Part shown: piece after piece, positions 47,389 through 56,306 of the stretch | How positions within the stretch are numbered: the stretch's first letter is position 1 | Layout of the letters: every line of letters starts with the position of its first letter | Assembly: GCA_009701885.1 (NCBI GenBank) | Contig: WLJH01000018.1 | Coordinates: 1-64,000, forward strand | Reading direction: 5' to 3' | Origin: Actinomycetota bacterium | GTDB lineage: Bacteria; Actinomycetota; Actinomycetes; Propionibacteriales; Nocardioidaceae | Length of the DNA: 64,000 nt | The notes under the pieces: generated by a model | Told to the model about the DNA's origin: nothing | What the model saw: the letters and a program-made list of their open reading frames with translations, nothing else | The model's database searches: none | Position numbers and translations under genes: made by a program

Positions 47389-48159
47389 TCACATCTGCGC
47401 GCTGTCCAGCAGCTGCCCGAGCTCGTCGAGGGTCAGCTCGCGCATCTCCCCGACCCCCAGTCGGCCCAGCTCGACCGGACCGATCCGGGTCCGGGTCAGC
47501 CGCAGCACGGGGTGGCCGACGTGGTCGAGCAGGCGCCGCACGATCCGGTTGCGCCCCTCGTGGATCACCAGCTCCACGACCGTGCGACCGGGGTGGTTGC
47601 GCCCGTGACCGCCCGCGACGACCTTGATGCTGCTGACCTGGACCGGCCCGTCCTCGAGCTCCACGCCCTCGCGCAGCTGCTTGAGGGTGCGCGGGAAGAC
47701 CTCGCCCTCGACCTCGGCGACGTAGGTCTTGTCGACCTCGTAGGAGGGGTGCGCCATCCGCTGGGCGAAGTCGCCGTCGTTGGTCAGCAGCAGCAAGCCG
47801 GAGGTGTCGGTGTCGAGCCGACCGACGTGGAAGAGCCGCTCGGGCCGGTCGGCGACCACGTCGCCCAGGCACCGCCGTCCCTCGGGGTCCGACATCGTCG
47901 AGACCACGCCGCGGGGCTTGTTGAGCACGAGGTAGACGTGCGCGGAGACCGGCGGCAGCCGGCGCCCCTGGACCCTGATCACCGCGCGCGTCGGGTCGAC
48001 CTTGGTGCCGAGCCGGGTCACGACCTCGCCGTCGACCTCGACCTCGCCGGCCAGCATCAGCTCCTCGCACTTGCGCCGCGAGGCCACGTTGGACATCGCC
48101 AGCAGCTTCTGCAGCCGGATCAGGCCGTCCTCGTCGACGGGGACCTGAGAGTCGCTCAT
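47389..48159 (-). CDS. RluB/RsuA-family pseudouridine synthase
   Basis: The 256-residue protein has an N-terminal S4 RNA-binding domain (about 14-65; RLQKLLAMSNVASRRKCEEL) and a catalytic domain with Asp in FHVGRLDTDTSGLLLLTND near residue 115. Family motifs YLVLNKPRGVVST and HEGRNRIVRRLLDHVGHPV support the call. Family members modify 23S or 16S rRNA; RluB is likely by neighbourhood (scpB-rluB-cmk-der). ATG at 48159 overlaps the scpB stop (ATGA). The C-terminal GELTLDELGQL-type tail is the usual actinobacterial end. Confidence 0.93.
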   Translation of the reverse strand: MSDSQVPVDEDGLIRLQKLLAMSNVASRRKCEELMLAGEVEVDGEVVTRLGTKVDPTRAVIRVQGRRLPPVSAHVYLVLNKPRGVVSTMSDPEGRRCLGDVVADRPERLFHVGRLDTDTSGLLLLTNDGDFAQRMAHPSYEVDKTYVAEVEGEVFPRTLKQLREGVELEDGPVQVSSIKVVAGGHGRNHPGRTVVELVIHEGRNRIVRRLLDHVGHPVLRLTRTRIGPVELGRLGVGEMRELTLDELGQLLDSAQM

Positions 48160-48830
48160 GCCTGCTCCTCGCCCACCGGCTCCGAGGGCGCGGCGGGCTC
48201 CTGGCCGGCCGGGCCCGGGGCGGGCTGGGTCGCGAGCGCGCCCAGCTCCTCCTCCATGTCCTCCAGGTCGGGGAGGTACGGCGCCAGCTCGGGCAGCTCG
48301 TCGAGGCCGGTGACCCCGATCCGCTCCAGGAAGTAGCTGGTCGTGCGGTAGAGGTGCGCGCCGGTCTCGGGGTCGCTCCCCGCCTCCTCGACCAACCCGC
48401 GGGTGAGCAGGGTGCGCATGACGCCGTCGACGTTGACGCCGCGGATCGCCGAGACGCGGGCCCGCGAGACCGGCTGACGGTAGGCCACCACGGCCAGGGT
48501 CTCCAGCGCCGCCTGGGTCAGCCGGGCCTGCTGGCCGTCGAGGACGAACCGCTCCACCACGTGGGCGTAGTCCTCGCGGGTGTAGTAGCGCCAGCCGCCC
48601 GCGACGTTGCGAAGCTCGAAGCCGCGGTCGGCCTCGTCGTACTCCTCGGCGAGCAGCTGGAGCGCGGCCACGACGTCCTCGACCGGGTGCCCGACGGCGG
48701 TGGCCAGGCTCACCGCGTCCAGCGGCTGGTCGGCGACCATCAGCACCGCCTCCAGCGAGGGGCGCAGCGCCGCCACGGGCACGTCGAGCATCTCCGCGGT
48801 CGTCTCGTCGGTGTGGGTGGCCTCACTCAT
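48156..48830 (-). CDS. scpB: segregation and condensation protein B
   Basis: The 224-residue ScpB has two winged-helix domains (about 22-100 and 110-185) with the conserved stretch LTQAALETLAVVAYRQPVSRA near residue 105 and GVNVDGVMRTLLTRGLV near residue 130. It binds ScpA and regulates the SMC complex for chromosome condensation. ATG at 48830 overlaps the scpA stop by eight bases. The acidic/Pro tail (PAPGPAGQEPAAPSEP) is unconserved. Its SMC partner lies outside this window. Confidence 0.95.
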   Translation of the reverse strand: MSEATHTDETTAEMLDVPVAALRPSLEAVLMVADQPLDAVSLATAVGHPVEDVVAALQLLAEEYDEADRGFELRNVAGGWRYYTREDYAHVVERFVLDGQQARLTQAALETLAVVAYRQPVSRARVSAIRGVNVDGVMRTLLTRGLVEEAGSDPETGAHLYRTTSYFLERIGVTGLDELPELAPYLPDLEDMEEELGALATQPAPGPAGQEPAAPSEPVGEEQA

Positions 48831-49755
48831 CGGGGTCCTCCTGGGGCTGGTCGGCATCGCGCCGAGCGGGCAGGTCGGTCGAGGCTGCGGCCTGCTCGGC
48901 AGCCTCGGGGGCGTCGTTGGGCGCACCGTCGAACTCGTCGGTGACCAGGTCGTCGACGTCGGCGTCCTCCTCGCCGGTCCAGCGCACGGTGAGCTCGCCG
49001 AGGGGCGTCACCTGGTCGAAGGCGACGGCGCCCTCGCGGAAGAGCTCCAGCAGCGACAGGAAGCGCGCCACGGTGGTGAGGGTGTCCGGGGAGTCGCCGC
49101 ACAGGGCGCGGAAGGTGAGCGTCCCCGAGCGGCGCAACCGGTCCACGACGATCCCCGCCTGCTCGCGCACCGACACCGCGGGGGCGTGGATGTGGTGGGT
49201 CGGCAGCTCGAGCACCGGCTTGGGCGCCATCGCCTTGGCGGCCAGCGCGGCGAACTGCTCCAGGCCGATCCCGATGAGGACCTCGGGCAGCAGGGTCGCG
49301 AAGCGCTCCTCCAGGCCGACGGCCCGCGGGTGGCGCCGCGACTCCCCCGCCAGCCGCTGCTCGAGCACCGCGGCGACCTGCTTGAACGCCTTGTACTGCA
49401 GCAACCGGGCGAAGAGCAGGTCGCGGGCCTCCAGCAGGGCGAGGTCCTCCTCGTCCTCCACGTCGCCCTGCGGCAGCAGCCGGGCCGCCTTGAGGTCCAG
49501 CAGGGTGGCGGCGACGAGCAGGAAGGAGGTGGTCTCCTCGAGGTCGTCGACCGAGGTGCCGGACCGCCCGAGCGCCTTGACGTGGGCGATGAACTCGTCG
49601 GTCACCCGCGAGAGCGACACCTCGGTGATGTCGAGCTTGTGCTTGGAGATCAGCTGCAGCAGCAGGTCGAAGGGACCCTCGAAGTTGTCCAGGCGCAGCG
49701 AGAACCCCGCGGGCGCCTCCGCGACGGCGACGTCGTCGGCGGCGGCCGGGCTCAC
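48823..49755 (-). CDS. scpA: segregation and condensation protein A
   Basis: The 310-residue kleisin has an N-terminal SMC-binding helix region (FSLRLDNFEGPFDLLLQLIS near residue 18), the ITEVSLSRVTDEFIAHV segment, and a C-terminal winged helix (about 225-280; FRALCGDSPDTLTTVARFLSLLELFREG spanning it). It bridges SMC heads together with ScpB. GTG at 49755 overlaps the stop of the preceding small gene (GTGA). Its C-terminal 30 residues are acidic and variable. The parA-like, RHH-like, scpA, scpB chain is clearly one transcription unit. Confidence 0.95.
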   Translation of the reverse strand: MSPAAADDVAVAEAPAGFSLRLDNFEGPFDLLLQLISKHKLDITEVSLSRVTDEFIAHVKALGRSGTSVDDLEETTSFLLVAATLLDLKAARLLPQGDVEDEEDLALLEARDLLFARLLQYKAFKQVAAVLEQRLAGESRRHPRAVGLEERFATLLPEVLIGIGLEQFAALAAKAMAPKPVLELPTHHIHAPAVSVREQAGIVVDRLRRSGTLTFRALCGDSPDTLTTVARFLSLLELFREGAVAFDQVTPLGELTVRWTGEEDADVDDLVTDEFDGAPNDAPEAAEQAAASTDLPARRDADQPQEDPDE

Positions 49756-50102
49756 TCCTGGTCCACCGTCAGGCGGGCCACCAGGTCGCTGGCCTCGCCG
49801 CGCTCCTCGAAGTCCCCGAGCACCAGCCCGAGCGCCTCGCGCACCAGCCGCCCCCGGTCGATGGCCAGGCCGTGCTCGCTGCGCAGCCGCAGCCGCGCCT
49901 GCTCGATGGCCAGCAGCTCGGCGCTGGTGACGTAGACGGTCATCTTCTCGTCGTGGCGCACCCGCCCGCTGGGCTTCCTCGGACCGGCGGTCGCCGCCGG
50001 GGTCTCCACCGGGGCCTGGGCAGCACCGGCCGGCTCGTCGGAGACGGCCGGCGGGGTCGGCTGCTCGGCGGTGGGCCGGAACAGGTCGTCGGCAGCGGGC
50101 AT
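49752..50102 (-). CDS. conserved hypothetical, ribbon-helix-helix-like, between parA-like and scpA
   Basis: The 116-residue product has a disordered Pro/Ala-rich N-terminus (about 1-48) and a C-terminal half EKMTVYVTSAELLAIEQARL with DRGRLVREALGLVLGDFEE. The strand-helix-helix pattern of that half suggests a ribbon-helix-helix DNA-binding fold or a ParB-like accessory domain. ATG at 50102 is used; GTG at 50108 is also possible because it overlaps the parA-like stop. No catalytic motif is seen. The position between the ParA-like ATPase and scpA suggests the DNA-binding partner of the ATPase, which is inference. Confidence 0.75.
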   Translation of the reverse strand: MPAADDLFRPTAEQPTPPAVSDEPAGAAQAPVETPAATAGPRKPSGRVRHDEKMTVYVTSAELLAIEQARLRLRSEHGLAIDRGRLVREALGLVLGDFEERGEASDLVARLTVDQE

Positions 50103-50104
50103 GC

Positions 50105-51010
50105 TCACCCGTCGAGGCACCGGGCGAGCACCTCCTTCGCGAGCTGGCGGTAGGAGTCGGCGCCGGCCGAGGACGAGGCGTAGGTCGTGATGGGCTCGCC
50201 GGCCACCGTGGAGTCGGAGAACTTCACCGTGCGGCGGATGACGGTGTGGAAGACCTTGTCCCCCCACGCCTGCACCAGCCGCTCCATGACCTCGCGCGAG
50301 TGCAGGGTACGGCCGTCGAACATCGTGCCCAGGACGCCGTCGATCTCCAGCTTGGGGTTCAGCCGCTCGCGCACCTTGTCGATCGTGGTCTTGAGCAGCG
50401 CCACGCCGCGCAGCGCGAAGTACTCGCACTCCAGCGGCACGATGACGCCGTCGGCGGCGGTCAGCGCGTTGACCGTGAGCAGGCCCAGCGAGGGCTGGCA
50501 GTCGATGAGGATGACGTCGTAGTCGGCGATCGCCGGCGCCAGCACCCGCTGCAGGGTCTGCTCGCGGGCCACCTCGTGGACCAGCTGCACCTCGGCGGCG
50601 GAGAGGTCGATGTTGGAGGGCAGCAGGTCCATGCCCGGCACGCCGGTGGGCACCACGACCTCCTCGAGCGCGACGTCGCGCTCCATGAGCAGGTTGTAGA
50701 CCGTCAGCTCCATCTCGTGCGGGTTGAGCCCCAGGCCGACCGACAGGGAGCCCTGCGGGTCGAAGTCGACCAGCAGCACCTTGCGGCCCAGCTCGGCCAG
50801 GGCGGCGCCCAGGTTGATGGTCGTCGTCGTCTTGCCGACGCCGCCCTTCTGGTTGCACATCGCCACCACCCGCGCCGGCCCGTGGTGGGTCAGCGGCGCC
50901 GGCTCCGGGAGCACCGGCATCGGGCGCCCGGTGGGACCCATGGTCGGCTTCTCGTCAGGACGGTCGAAGGGCAGCGGGTCGGTCACAGGGGCCATCCCAC
51001 CATCGGTCAC
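50105..51010 (-). CDS. ParA family ATPase (chromosome/plasmid partition-like)
   Basis: The 301-residue protein has the deviant Walker A of ParA proteins, VVAMCNQKGGVGKTTTTINLG near residues 52-72. Walker B lies at DYDVILIDCQPSLGLL near residue 155, with the LLVDFDPQGSLSVGLG switch near residue 82. GTG at 51010 with AGGAG six bases upstream is preferred over ATG 50995. This is the second ParA-like ATPase known in many actinobacteria beside scpAB (Rv1708 position), distinct from the origin-linked parAB. It lies upstream of the RHH-like gene (GTG overlap), which may be its partner. Confidence 0.92.
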   Translation of the reverse strand: MTDGGMAPVTDPLPFDRPDEKPTMGPTGRPMPVLPEPAPLTHHGPARVVAMCNQKGGVGKTTTTINLGAALAELGRKVLLVDFDPQGSLSVGLGLNPHEMELTVYNLLMERDVALEEVVVPTGVPGMDLLPSNIDLSAAEVQLVHEVAREQTLQRVLAPAIADYDVILIDCQPSLGLLTVNALTAADGVIVPLECEYFALRGVALLKTTIDKVRERLNPKLEIDGVLGTMFDGRTLHSREVMERLVQAWGDKVFHTVIRRTVKFSDSTVAGEPITTYASSSAGADSYRQLAKEVLARCLDG

Positions 51011-51099
51011 GACGCTCTCCTCATCCGGCCCCCATGTCGACAAAGCGCCCGGCGCCGCGCGGGGGCGACCCGCGCACTCTAGGTGCCGGGCGGAGGCCG

Positions 51100-51429
51100 C
51101 TACAAGCGGTTCGCCGCACCCCCGTCGGGAACCTCCAGCAGCCCGGCCAGCTCGGGGTGCTGCTCGATGTGCCGGGCCACGAACCAGCACTGCGGAACCA
51201 CCTGCCGCCCGCCCTCCGCCCGCACGTGCTCCAGCGCGGCACCGACGACCTGCGAGGCGACCCCGCGCCCGCCGTACGCCGGGTGCGTGACCGTGTGCGG
51301 GAAGACGACCCGCGGGGGGTCCTCGAGCAGCACGTAGTCGGCGTACCCGGCCTCCTCGCCGTCGACGTACGCCGCCCAGCGCGACCGCTCGGGCTCGTGC
51401 CGGACCTCCACCGGGGACTGCTCGCTCAT
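51100..51429 (-). CDS. GNAT-like N-acetyltransferase (YidJ/Gcn5-related, small)
   Basis: The 109-residue protein is a single-domain acetyltransferase of the small GNAT type: RWAAYVDGEEAGYADYVL, then PHTVTHPAYGGRGVASQVVG near residue 58, which is the acetyl-CoA binding loop (the R/Q-x-x-G-x-[GA] equivalent is GGRGVA), and VPQCWFVARHIEQHPEL near the end. ATG at 51429 fits. The substrate is unknown; similar proteins often acetylate small amines or act as autonomous domains. It is separated from the parA-like gene by 90 bp with no terminator seen. Confidence 0.85.
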   Translation of the reverse strand: MSEQSPVEVRHEPERSRWAAYVDGEEAGYADYVLLEDPPRVVFPHTVTHPAYGGRGVASQVVGAALEHVRAEGGRQVVPQCWFVARHIEQHPELAGLLEVPDGGAANRL

Positions 51430-51448
51430 GCGCGCCACCCTAGGTCGC

Positions 51449-52624
51449 TCAGGCCGTGATGCCGACCGACCCGCGCGCCGACGGCGCGACGCCCTGGAGC
51501 CGGTCGCGCAGCGCGAGCAGCTCCCCGACGACCGCGAGGAAGCGGGTCGTGGACTCCCCCACCGCGACGTCGTCGAAGTAGTGGTGGCGCATGGCGACAC
51601 GCGCCAGGTGGTGCTCGTCGTGCTCGAGCCGGTCGGCCAGCAGGTCTGCCAGGCCCGCGACGTCCGCGGGCTCGACCACGTCGGCGCACCGGCTGACCGG
51701 GACCTCCTCGCGCAGCCGCTCGGCGTCGGCGTGCTTGTCGGTGAGGAGCAGCGGCTTCTCGTTGCGCAGGTACAGCCAGTCCAGGCCGACCGAGGAGACG
51801 TCGGTGACCAGCGCGTCGCAGTCGGGCATGACAGCCAGGATGTCGGCGCTGGTCAGCGCCAGGTGCCCGGCCTCGGGGTCGGTCGGGGCGGCGGCGGTCA
51901 CCAGCGTCATGATGGCGCGATGGCCCTCGCGCACCTCCTCACGGGTGCTGGTGACCACCTTGGGGTGCGGCTTGTAGACCAGGCGCACGTCGGGCAGCGA
52001 CAGCACGGCCTCCGCGATGGCCGGGCCCATGACGTCGACGGAGGTGTAGTCGTTGTAGTCGGCGTCGCCCTCCCAGGTGGGCGCGTAGAGGACGGTGCGG
52101 CGGGTCGACGGCGCCAGGACCCGCTCGCGCGGGACGTCGAGCTGCGGGCGCCCCACCCGGACCAGCCGGGTCGCGTCGAGCTCCATCAGCGCAGCCAGGT
52201 GCCGCTGCACCGCCGCCTCCCCGGCGACGAGCACCCGGTCGTAGGCCTTGGCGTTGTTGCTGGCCATCGACTGCTTGTCGCTCTCGCCGTGGTTGACGTG
52301 CACGTGCAGCATCCGCGGGTCCAGCAGCGACTGGAAGTTGAGCATGGAGTTGTTGCAGTAGAGCGCGACCCCGGCGTCGAGCCGCTCGTAGAGCGCGCGC
52401 AGCTCCTGGAAGTCCACCGCGAGCAGCACCGGCAGGTGGGTGCGCTCCTCCAGGTGCGCGGCGACCGCGGCGTCGCGCACCACCAGGCCGACCGGGTGCA
52501 CCTCGTCGAGCACCTCCAGCACCGGCAGCCACTGCACGAGCTGGTAGACCCGCGTCGGGTCGTCGCCGAAGTACGCGACGACGGAGACCCTCGCGATGTC
52601 GGGCACGGCTGCTACCTCTGGCAC
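51449..52624 (-). CDS. CDP-glycerol glycerophosphotransferase-like protein
   Basis: The 391-residue protein resembles the TagB/TagF family in its C-terminal half: VLYAPTWEGDADYNDYTSVD near residue 195, a VRLVYKPHPKV stretch near residue 235, and the conserved SADILAVMPDCDALVTDVSSVGLDWLYLRNEKPLLL region near residues 285-320. In its N-terminal half NNSMLNFQSL and VHVNHGESDKQSM match the catalytic His region. Such enzymes polymerise or prime glycerol-phosphate teichoic acids. No other teichoic acid genes are nearby, so it could act on a different polyol-phosphate. It overlaps no neighbour and has a plain ATG. Confidence 0.75.
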   Translation of the reverse strand: MPEVAAVPDIARVSVVAYFGDDPTRVYQLVQWLPVLEVLDEVHPVGLVVRDAAVAAHLEERTHLPVLLAVDFQELRALYERLDAGVALYCNNSMLNFQSLLDPRMLHVHVNHGESDKQSMASNNAKAYDRVLVAGEAAVQRHLAALMELDATRLVRVGRPQLDVPRERVLAPSTRRTVLYAPTWEGDADYNDYTSVDVMGPAIAEAVLSLPDVRLVYKPHPKVVTSTREEVREGHRAIMTLVTAAAPTDPEAGHLALTSADILAVMPDCDALVTDVSSVGLDWLYLRNEKPLLLTDKHADAERLREEVPVSRCADVVEPADVAGLADLLADRLEHDEHHLARVAMRHHYFDDVAVGESTTRFLAVVGELLALRDRLQGVAPSARGSVGITA

Positions 52625-52655
52625 CGCGGGATCGTACGTCGTCGGGCGGGCCCGC

Positions 52656-55259
52656 TCACAGCCGGCGGAACGCCGTCGTCGGCATGACCAGCTCGCCCAC
52701 CTCGTCGGTGGCGTCGAGGTCGGCGACCGCCTCCACGACCCAGTCGTGGTCGCCTGCCGGGTCGTGGACCGTCTGGCGCACGCGCAGCACCCGGGCGCCG
52801 GTCTCCTCGTCGGTGCCCGGCTCGCTCACCAGCAGCTCCGGGGACCGCGCGTCGGGGCCCATGTCGACCGCGTCGTGGTCGGCGTAGTAGGCCTCGATCG
52901 CCTCGTCCCAGGCCGAGCGGGTCATCAGCACCTCGCGCGGGGGCTCGGTGCGGTCGGCGGCGGCCCGCTCGAGGGCCATGAGCCCGTCGAGGTCGTCGCG
53001 GGCCACCAGCTCGACGCGGCGGAACATCGCGTTGCGGACCATGACCTCGAAGGCCCGACCCTGCTGGGAGAGCGGCCGCGGCGGGGGCGGCGGGGCGTGC
53101 GCCGAGGTGAGCTCGGAGCCGAGGCGGGCCAACGCCCCCTCGGGGTCGGTGAGCGCCTCCCACTCGTCCAGGAGCGAGGAGTCGGTCTGGCGGATCGTCT
53201 CGCCCAGCCACTCCACCAGCAGGTCCAGCTCCTCGGTGCGGTGCTGCTCGGGCACCGTCTGCCGCAGCGTGCGGTAGGCGTCGGTGAGGTAGCGCAGCAC
53301 CAGTCCCTCCGAGCGCGCCAGCTGGTAGCGCGAGACCAGGTCGGTGAAGGAGAGCCCCTGCTCCCACATCTCCCGGACCACCGACTTCGGGTCGAGCAGG
53401 TCCTCGGGCAGCCAGGGGTGCGCGCGGCGGTAGACCTCGTACGTCGCCCCGAGCAGCTCCGCGAGCGGCTGCGGCCAGGTGATCTCCTCGACCAGCGCCA
53501 TCCGCTCGTCGTAGTCGACGCCGTCCATCTTCATCTCGGCGATCGCCGCGCCGCGCGCCGCCCACTGCTGGGCCAGCAGCACCTGGCGGGGAGCCTCGAG
53601 CACCGCCTCCACCACCGAGACCACGTCGAGGGTGTGGGTCTCCGAGTCCGGGTCGAGCACCTCCAGCGCCTCCAGGGCGAAGTGCGCGAGCGGCTGGTTG
53701 AGGGCGAAGTCCTCGGGCAGGTCCACGCCCAGGACGTAGCGGCGACCGTGCTCGTCGGGCTCCTCGAGCCGCTCGACGACCCCGGAGGTCAGCAGCGAGC
53801 GGGTCAGTCGCAGGGCACGGCGGGCCAGTCGCAGCTGCTGGCGGCGCGGCTCGTGGTTCTCCATGAGCAGGCGGCGCATGACCGGGAAGGCGTCCTCCTC
53901 GCGCGAGAGGACGTTGAGCAGCATCGAGTTGTCGACCCGCATCCGGGGCACCAGCGGTTCCGGCTCCCCTGCGACCAGCTTCTCGAACGTCGCCTCGGTC
54001 CACACGACCGTGCCCTCGGGCGGCTTGCGCAGCTGCGCCTTGGACTTCTTCTTCCCCGCCGCGACCCGCTCGGCCGCCTTGGCCTTGGCCTTCTCGTTCT
54101 CGATGACGTGCTCGGGCGCCTGCACCACGACGAAGCCGGCGGTGTCGAAGCCGGCACGACCGGCGCGACCGGCGATCTGCAGGAACTCCCGGGTGCGCAG
54201 CACCCGCATGCGGTTGCCGTCGAACTTCGCCAGGCCCGTGAACAGCACCGTGCGGATCGGGACGTTGATGCCCACGCCGAGGGTGTCGGTGCCGCAGATG
54301 ACCTGCAGCAGCCCGGCCTGCGCCAGCTGCTCCACCAGCCGCCGGTAGCGCGGCAGCATCCCCGCGTGGTGCACGCCGATCCCCTTGCGCAGCAGCTTGC
54401 CGAGGGTCTTGCCGAAGCCCGCCGCGAAGCGCACCCCGGCCATCCGCTCCGCCAGCTGCTCCTTGCGCTCGCGCGAGGTGCCCGACGCGACCCAGCTCGC
54501 GTTGAGCAGCGAGGTCGCGTGCTCGACGGCGTCCTTCTGCGTGAAGTGCACGACGTAGACCGGCGCCTGCCCGGTCGTCACCAGCTCCTCCAGCTTCTCG
54601 GCCAGCGGCTCCAGCGACCAGGTGAAGGTCAGGGGCACCGGTCGCTCGGCCTGGTCGACCAGCACCGTCTCCCGGCCCGTGCGCGCGGTGAGGTCCTCGC
54701 GCAGCTCACGGGTGTCACCGAGGGTGGCCGACATCAGCAGGACCTGCGCGTCGGGCAGCTCCAGCAGCGGCACCTGCCATGCCCACCCGCGGTCCGGCTC
54801 GCCGTAGTAGTGGAACTCGTCCATCACGACCAGGCCCACGTCAGCGGCCCGGCCCTCGCGCAGGGCAAGGTTGGCCAGGATCTCGGCCGTGCAACAGATG
54901 ATCGGGGCGTCGGGGTTCACCGAGGCGTCGCCGGTCAGCATCCCGACGTCGTCGGCGCCGAAGACCTCGCACAGGTCGAAGAACTTCTCGCTCACCAGCG
55001 CCTTGATCGGCGCGGTGTAGAAGCTCACCCGGTCCGTGGCGAGCGCCGCGGCGTGCGCCGCGAGGGCGACCAGCGACTTGCCCGAACCGGTGGGGGTCGC
55101 GAGCACGACGTTGCTGCCCGCGAGCAGCTCGATCACGGCCTCGTCCTGGTGGGGGTAGAGCTCCAGGCCGCGCCCGGCGGCGTACGACGTCACCGCGGCG
55201 TAGACCTCGTCGGCGGACGCCCCCGGGGCCGGCCAGCCGTGGCTCGGTGCGCTGCTCAC
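52656..55259 (-). CDS. DEAD/DEAH-box helicase with C-terminal DUF3516
   Basis: The 867-residue Ski2-like helicase has Walker A LATPTGSGKSLVA near residue 62, the DEFH box VVMDEFHYY near residue 145 and SAT motif LLMSATLGD. Motif VI is QIAGRAGRAGFDT near residue 364. The C-terminal half (about 420-867) is the DUF3516 accessory region of actinobacterial helicases, with a basic ATP-independent linker KKKSKAQLRKP near residue 410. It probably unwinds RNA or DNA in the cytosol; the substrate is not established. GTG at 55259 starts after a 48-bp gap from xerD. The antisense strand is open for most of this length but is not coding. Confidence 0.9.
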   Translation of the reverse strand: MSSAPSHGWPAPGASADEVYAAVTSYAAGRGLELYPHQDEAVIELLAGSNVVLATPTGSGKSLVALAAHAAALATDRVSFYTAPIKALVSEKFFDLCEVFGADDVGMLTGDASVNPDAPIICCTAEILANLALREGRAADVGLVVMDEFHYYGEPDRGWAWQVPLLELPDAQVLLMSATLGDTRELREDLTARTGRETVLVDQAERPVPLTFTWSLEPLAEKLEELVTTGQAPVYVVHFTQKDAVEHATSLLNASWVASGTSRERKEQLAERMAGVRFAAGFGKTLGKLLRKGIGVHHAGMLPRYRRLVEQLAQAGLLQVICGTDTLGVGINVPIRTVLFTGLAKFDGNRMRVLRTREFLQIAGRAGRAGFDTAGFVVVQAPEHVIENEKAKAKAAERVAAGKKKSKAQLRKPPEGTVVWTEATFEKLVAGEPEPLVPRMRVDNSMLLNVLSREEDAFPVMRRLLMENHEPRRQQLRLARRALRLTRSLLTSGVVERLEEPDEHGRRYVLGVDLPEDFALNQPLAHFALEALEVLDPDSETHTLDVVSVVEAVLEAPRQVLLAQQWAARGAAIAEMKMDGVDYDERMALVEEITWPQPLAELLGATYEVYRRAHPWLPEDLLDPKSVVREMWEQGLSFTDLVSRYQLARSEGLVLRYLTDAYRTLRQTVPEQHRTEELDLLVEWLGETIRQTDSSLLDEWEALTDPEGALARLGSELTSAHAPPPPPRPLSQQGRAFEVMVRNAMFRRVELVARDDLDGLMALERAAADRTEPPREVLMTRSAWDEAIEAYYADHDAVDMGPDARSPELLVSEPGTDEETGARVLRVRQTVHDPAGDHDWVVEAVADLDATDEVGELVMPTTAFRRL

Positions 55260-55307
55260 GCGCCCACGCTCGCACCACCGCCGAGCGAGCGGCGAATCAC
55301 CGGCAGG

Positions 55308-56306
55308 TCACCGGGCGCGCGGGTGCGCGGTGGCGAAGACCTCGCGCAGGTTGTCGACGGTCACCAGCGTGTAGACCTGCGTGGTGGTCACCGAGGCGTG
55401 GCCGAGCAGCTCCTGCACGACGCGCACGTCGGCACCGCCGTCGAGCAGGTGGGTGGCGAAGGAGTGGCGCAGCGTGTGCGGGGAGACCTCCCGGGTGATC
55501 CCGGCCCGCTCCGCGGCGCGGGTCAGCACCGTCCACGCCGACTGCCGCGAGAGCCGCCCGCCGCGGGCGTTGAGGAACAGCGCGCCGGCCCGCCCGCCGG
55601 TCGAGCCGCTCGAGCCCGCCGCCGCCAGCTCGGAGCGGCCCCGCACGAGGTAGGCGTCGACCGCCTCCAAGGCGTAGGACCCGACCGGCACCAGCCGCTG
55701 CTTGCCGCCCTTGCCGCGCAGCAGCACCGTGCCCTGCCCGGTCGCGGGGTCGACGTCGAGGTCGTCCACGTCCAGCCCGACGGCCTCGGAGATCCGCGCC
55801 CCGGTGCCGTAGAGCACCTCCAGCAGCGCCCGGTCCCGCAGCGCCAGCACGGTGCCCGGCGATCCCGCCGCCTCGAGGATCGCCTCCACGTCGGAGAGAG
55901 GCAGCGCCTTCGGCAGCCGCTTCGCCGGCTGCGGGGGCCGTACGCCGGCAGCCGGGTCGTGCCCGACCAGCCCGTCGGCCACGGCGAACCGGTGGAACCC
56001 GCGCACCGCGACCACGGTGCGCGCCGCGGAGGTCGAGGAGAGCGGGGGGTGCTCGCCGTCGCCCTCCCGCAGTCGCACGAGGAACCCGGTCACCACCGGC
56101 TCGTCGATGCCGGCGAGGTCCTCGATCCCCTGCTCGGCCAGCCAGCCGAGGTAGCGCCGCAGGTCGCGTCGGTAGGAGGACAGGGTGTTGGCAGCGACGC
56201 CCCGCTCGACCACGAGGTGGTCGAGGTAGGTCCGCACGGCGCGCTCCACCGGCCGGACGCCGGTGGTCGGGTCCGGCGGGCTGGTCGTGCCGGCGGGTGC
56301 GCTCAC
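55308..56306 (-). CDS. xerD: site-specific tyrosine recombinase XerD
   Basis: The 332-residue recombinase has the N-terminal core-binding domain (about 20-110; [21 protein letters not shown] split at RR) and a catalytic domain with Arg in [14 protein letters not shown], Lys in [30 protein letters not shown] and [12 protein letters not shown] carrying the nucleophile Tyr. It resolves chromosome dimers at dif with XerC. GTG at 56306 overlaps the ald stop. The length is normal, unlike the truncated integrase at 40 kb. The pyrG-xerD-parA order is the actinobacterial standard. Confidence 0.94.
   Translation of the reverse strand: MSAPAGTTSPPDPTTGVRPVERAVRTYLDHLVVERGVAANTLSSYRRDLRRYLGWLAEQGIEDLAGIDEPVVTGFLVRLREGDGEHPPLSSTSAARTVVAVRGFHRFAVADGLVGHDPAAGVRPPQPAKRLPKALPLSDVEAILEAAGSPGTVLALRDRALLEVLYGTGARISEAVGLDVDDLDVDPATGQGTVLLRGKGGKQRLVPVGSYALEAVDAYLVRGRSELAAAGSSGSTGGRAGALFLNARGGRLSRQSAWTVLTRAAERAGITREVSPHTLRHSFATHLLDGGADVRVVQELLGHASVTTTQVYTLVTVDNLREVFATAHPRAR

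Noticed and set aside
49752..50108. RHH-like gene considered as an antitoxin
   Set aside because: No toxin-like partner is adjacent; it is locked in overlap between parA-like and scpA in a conserved chain.
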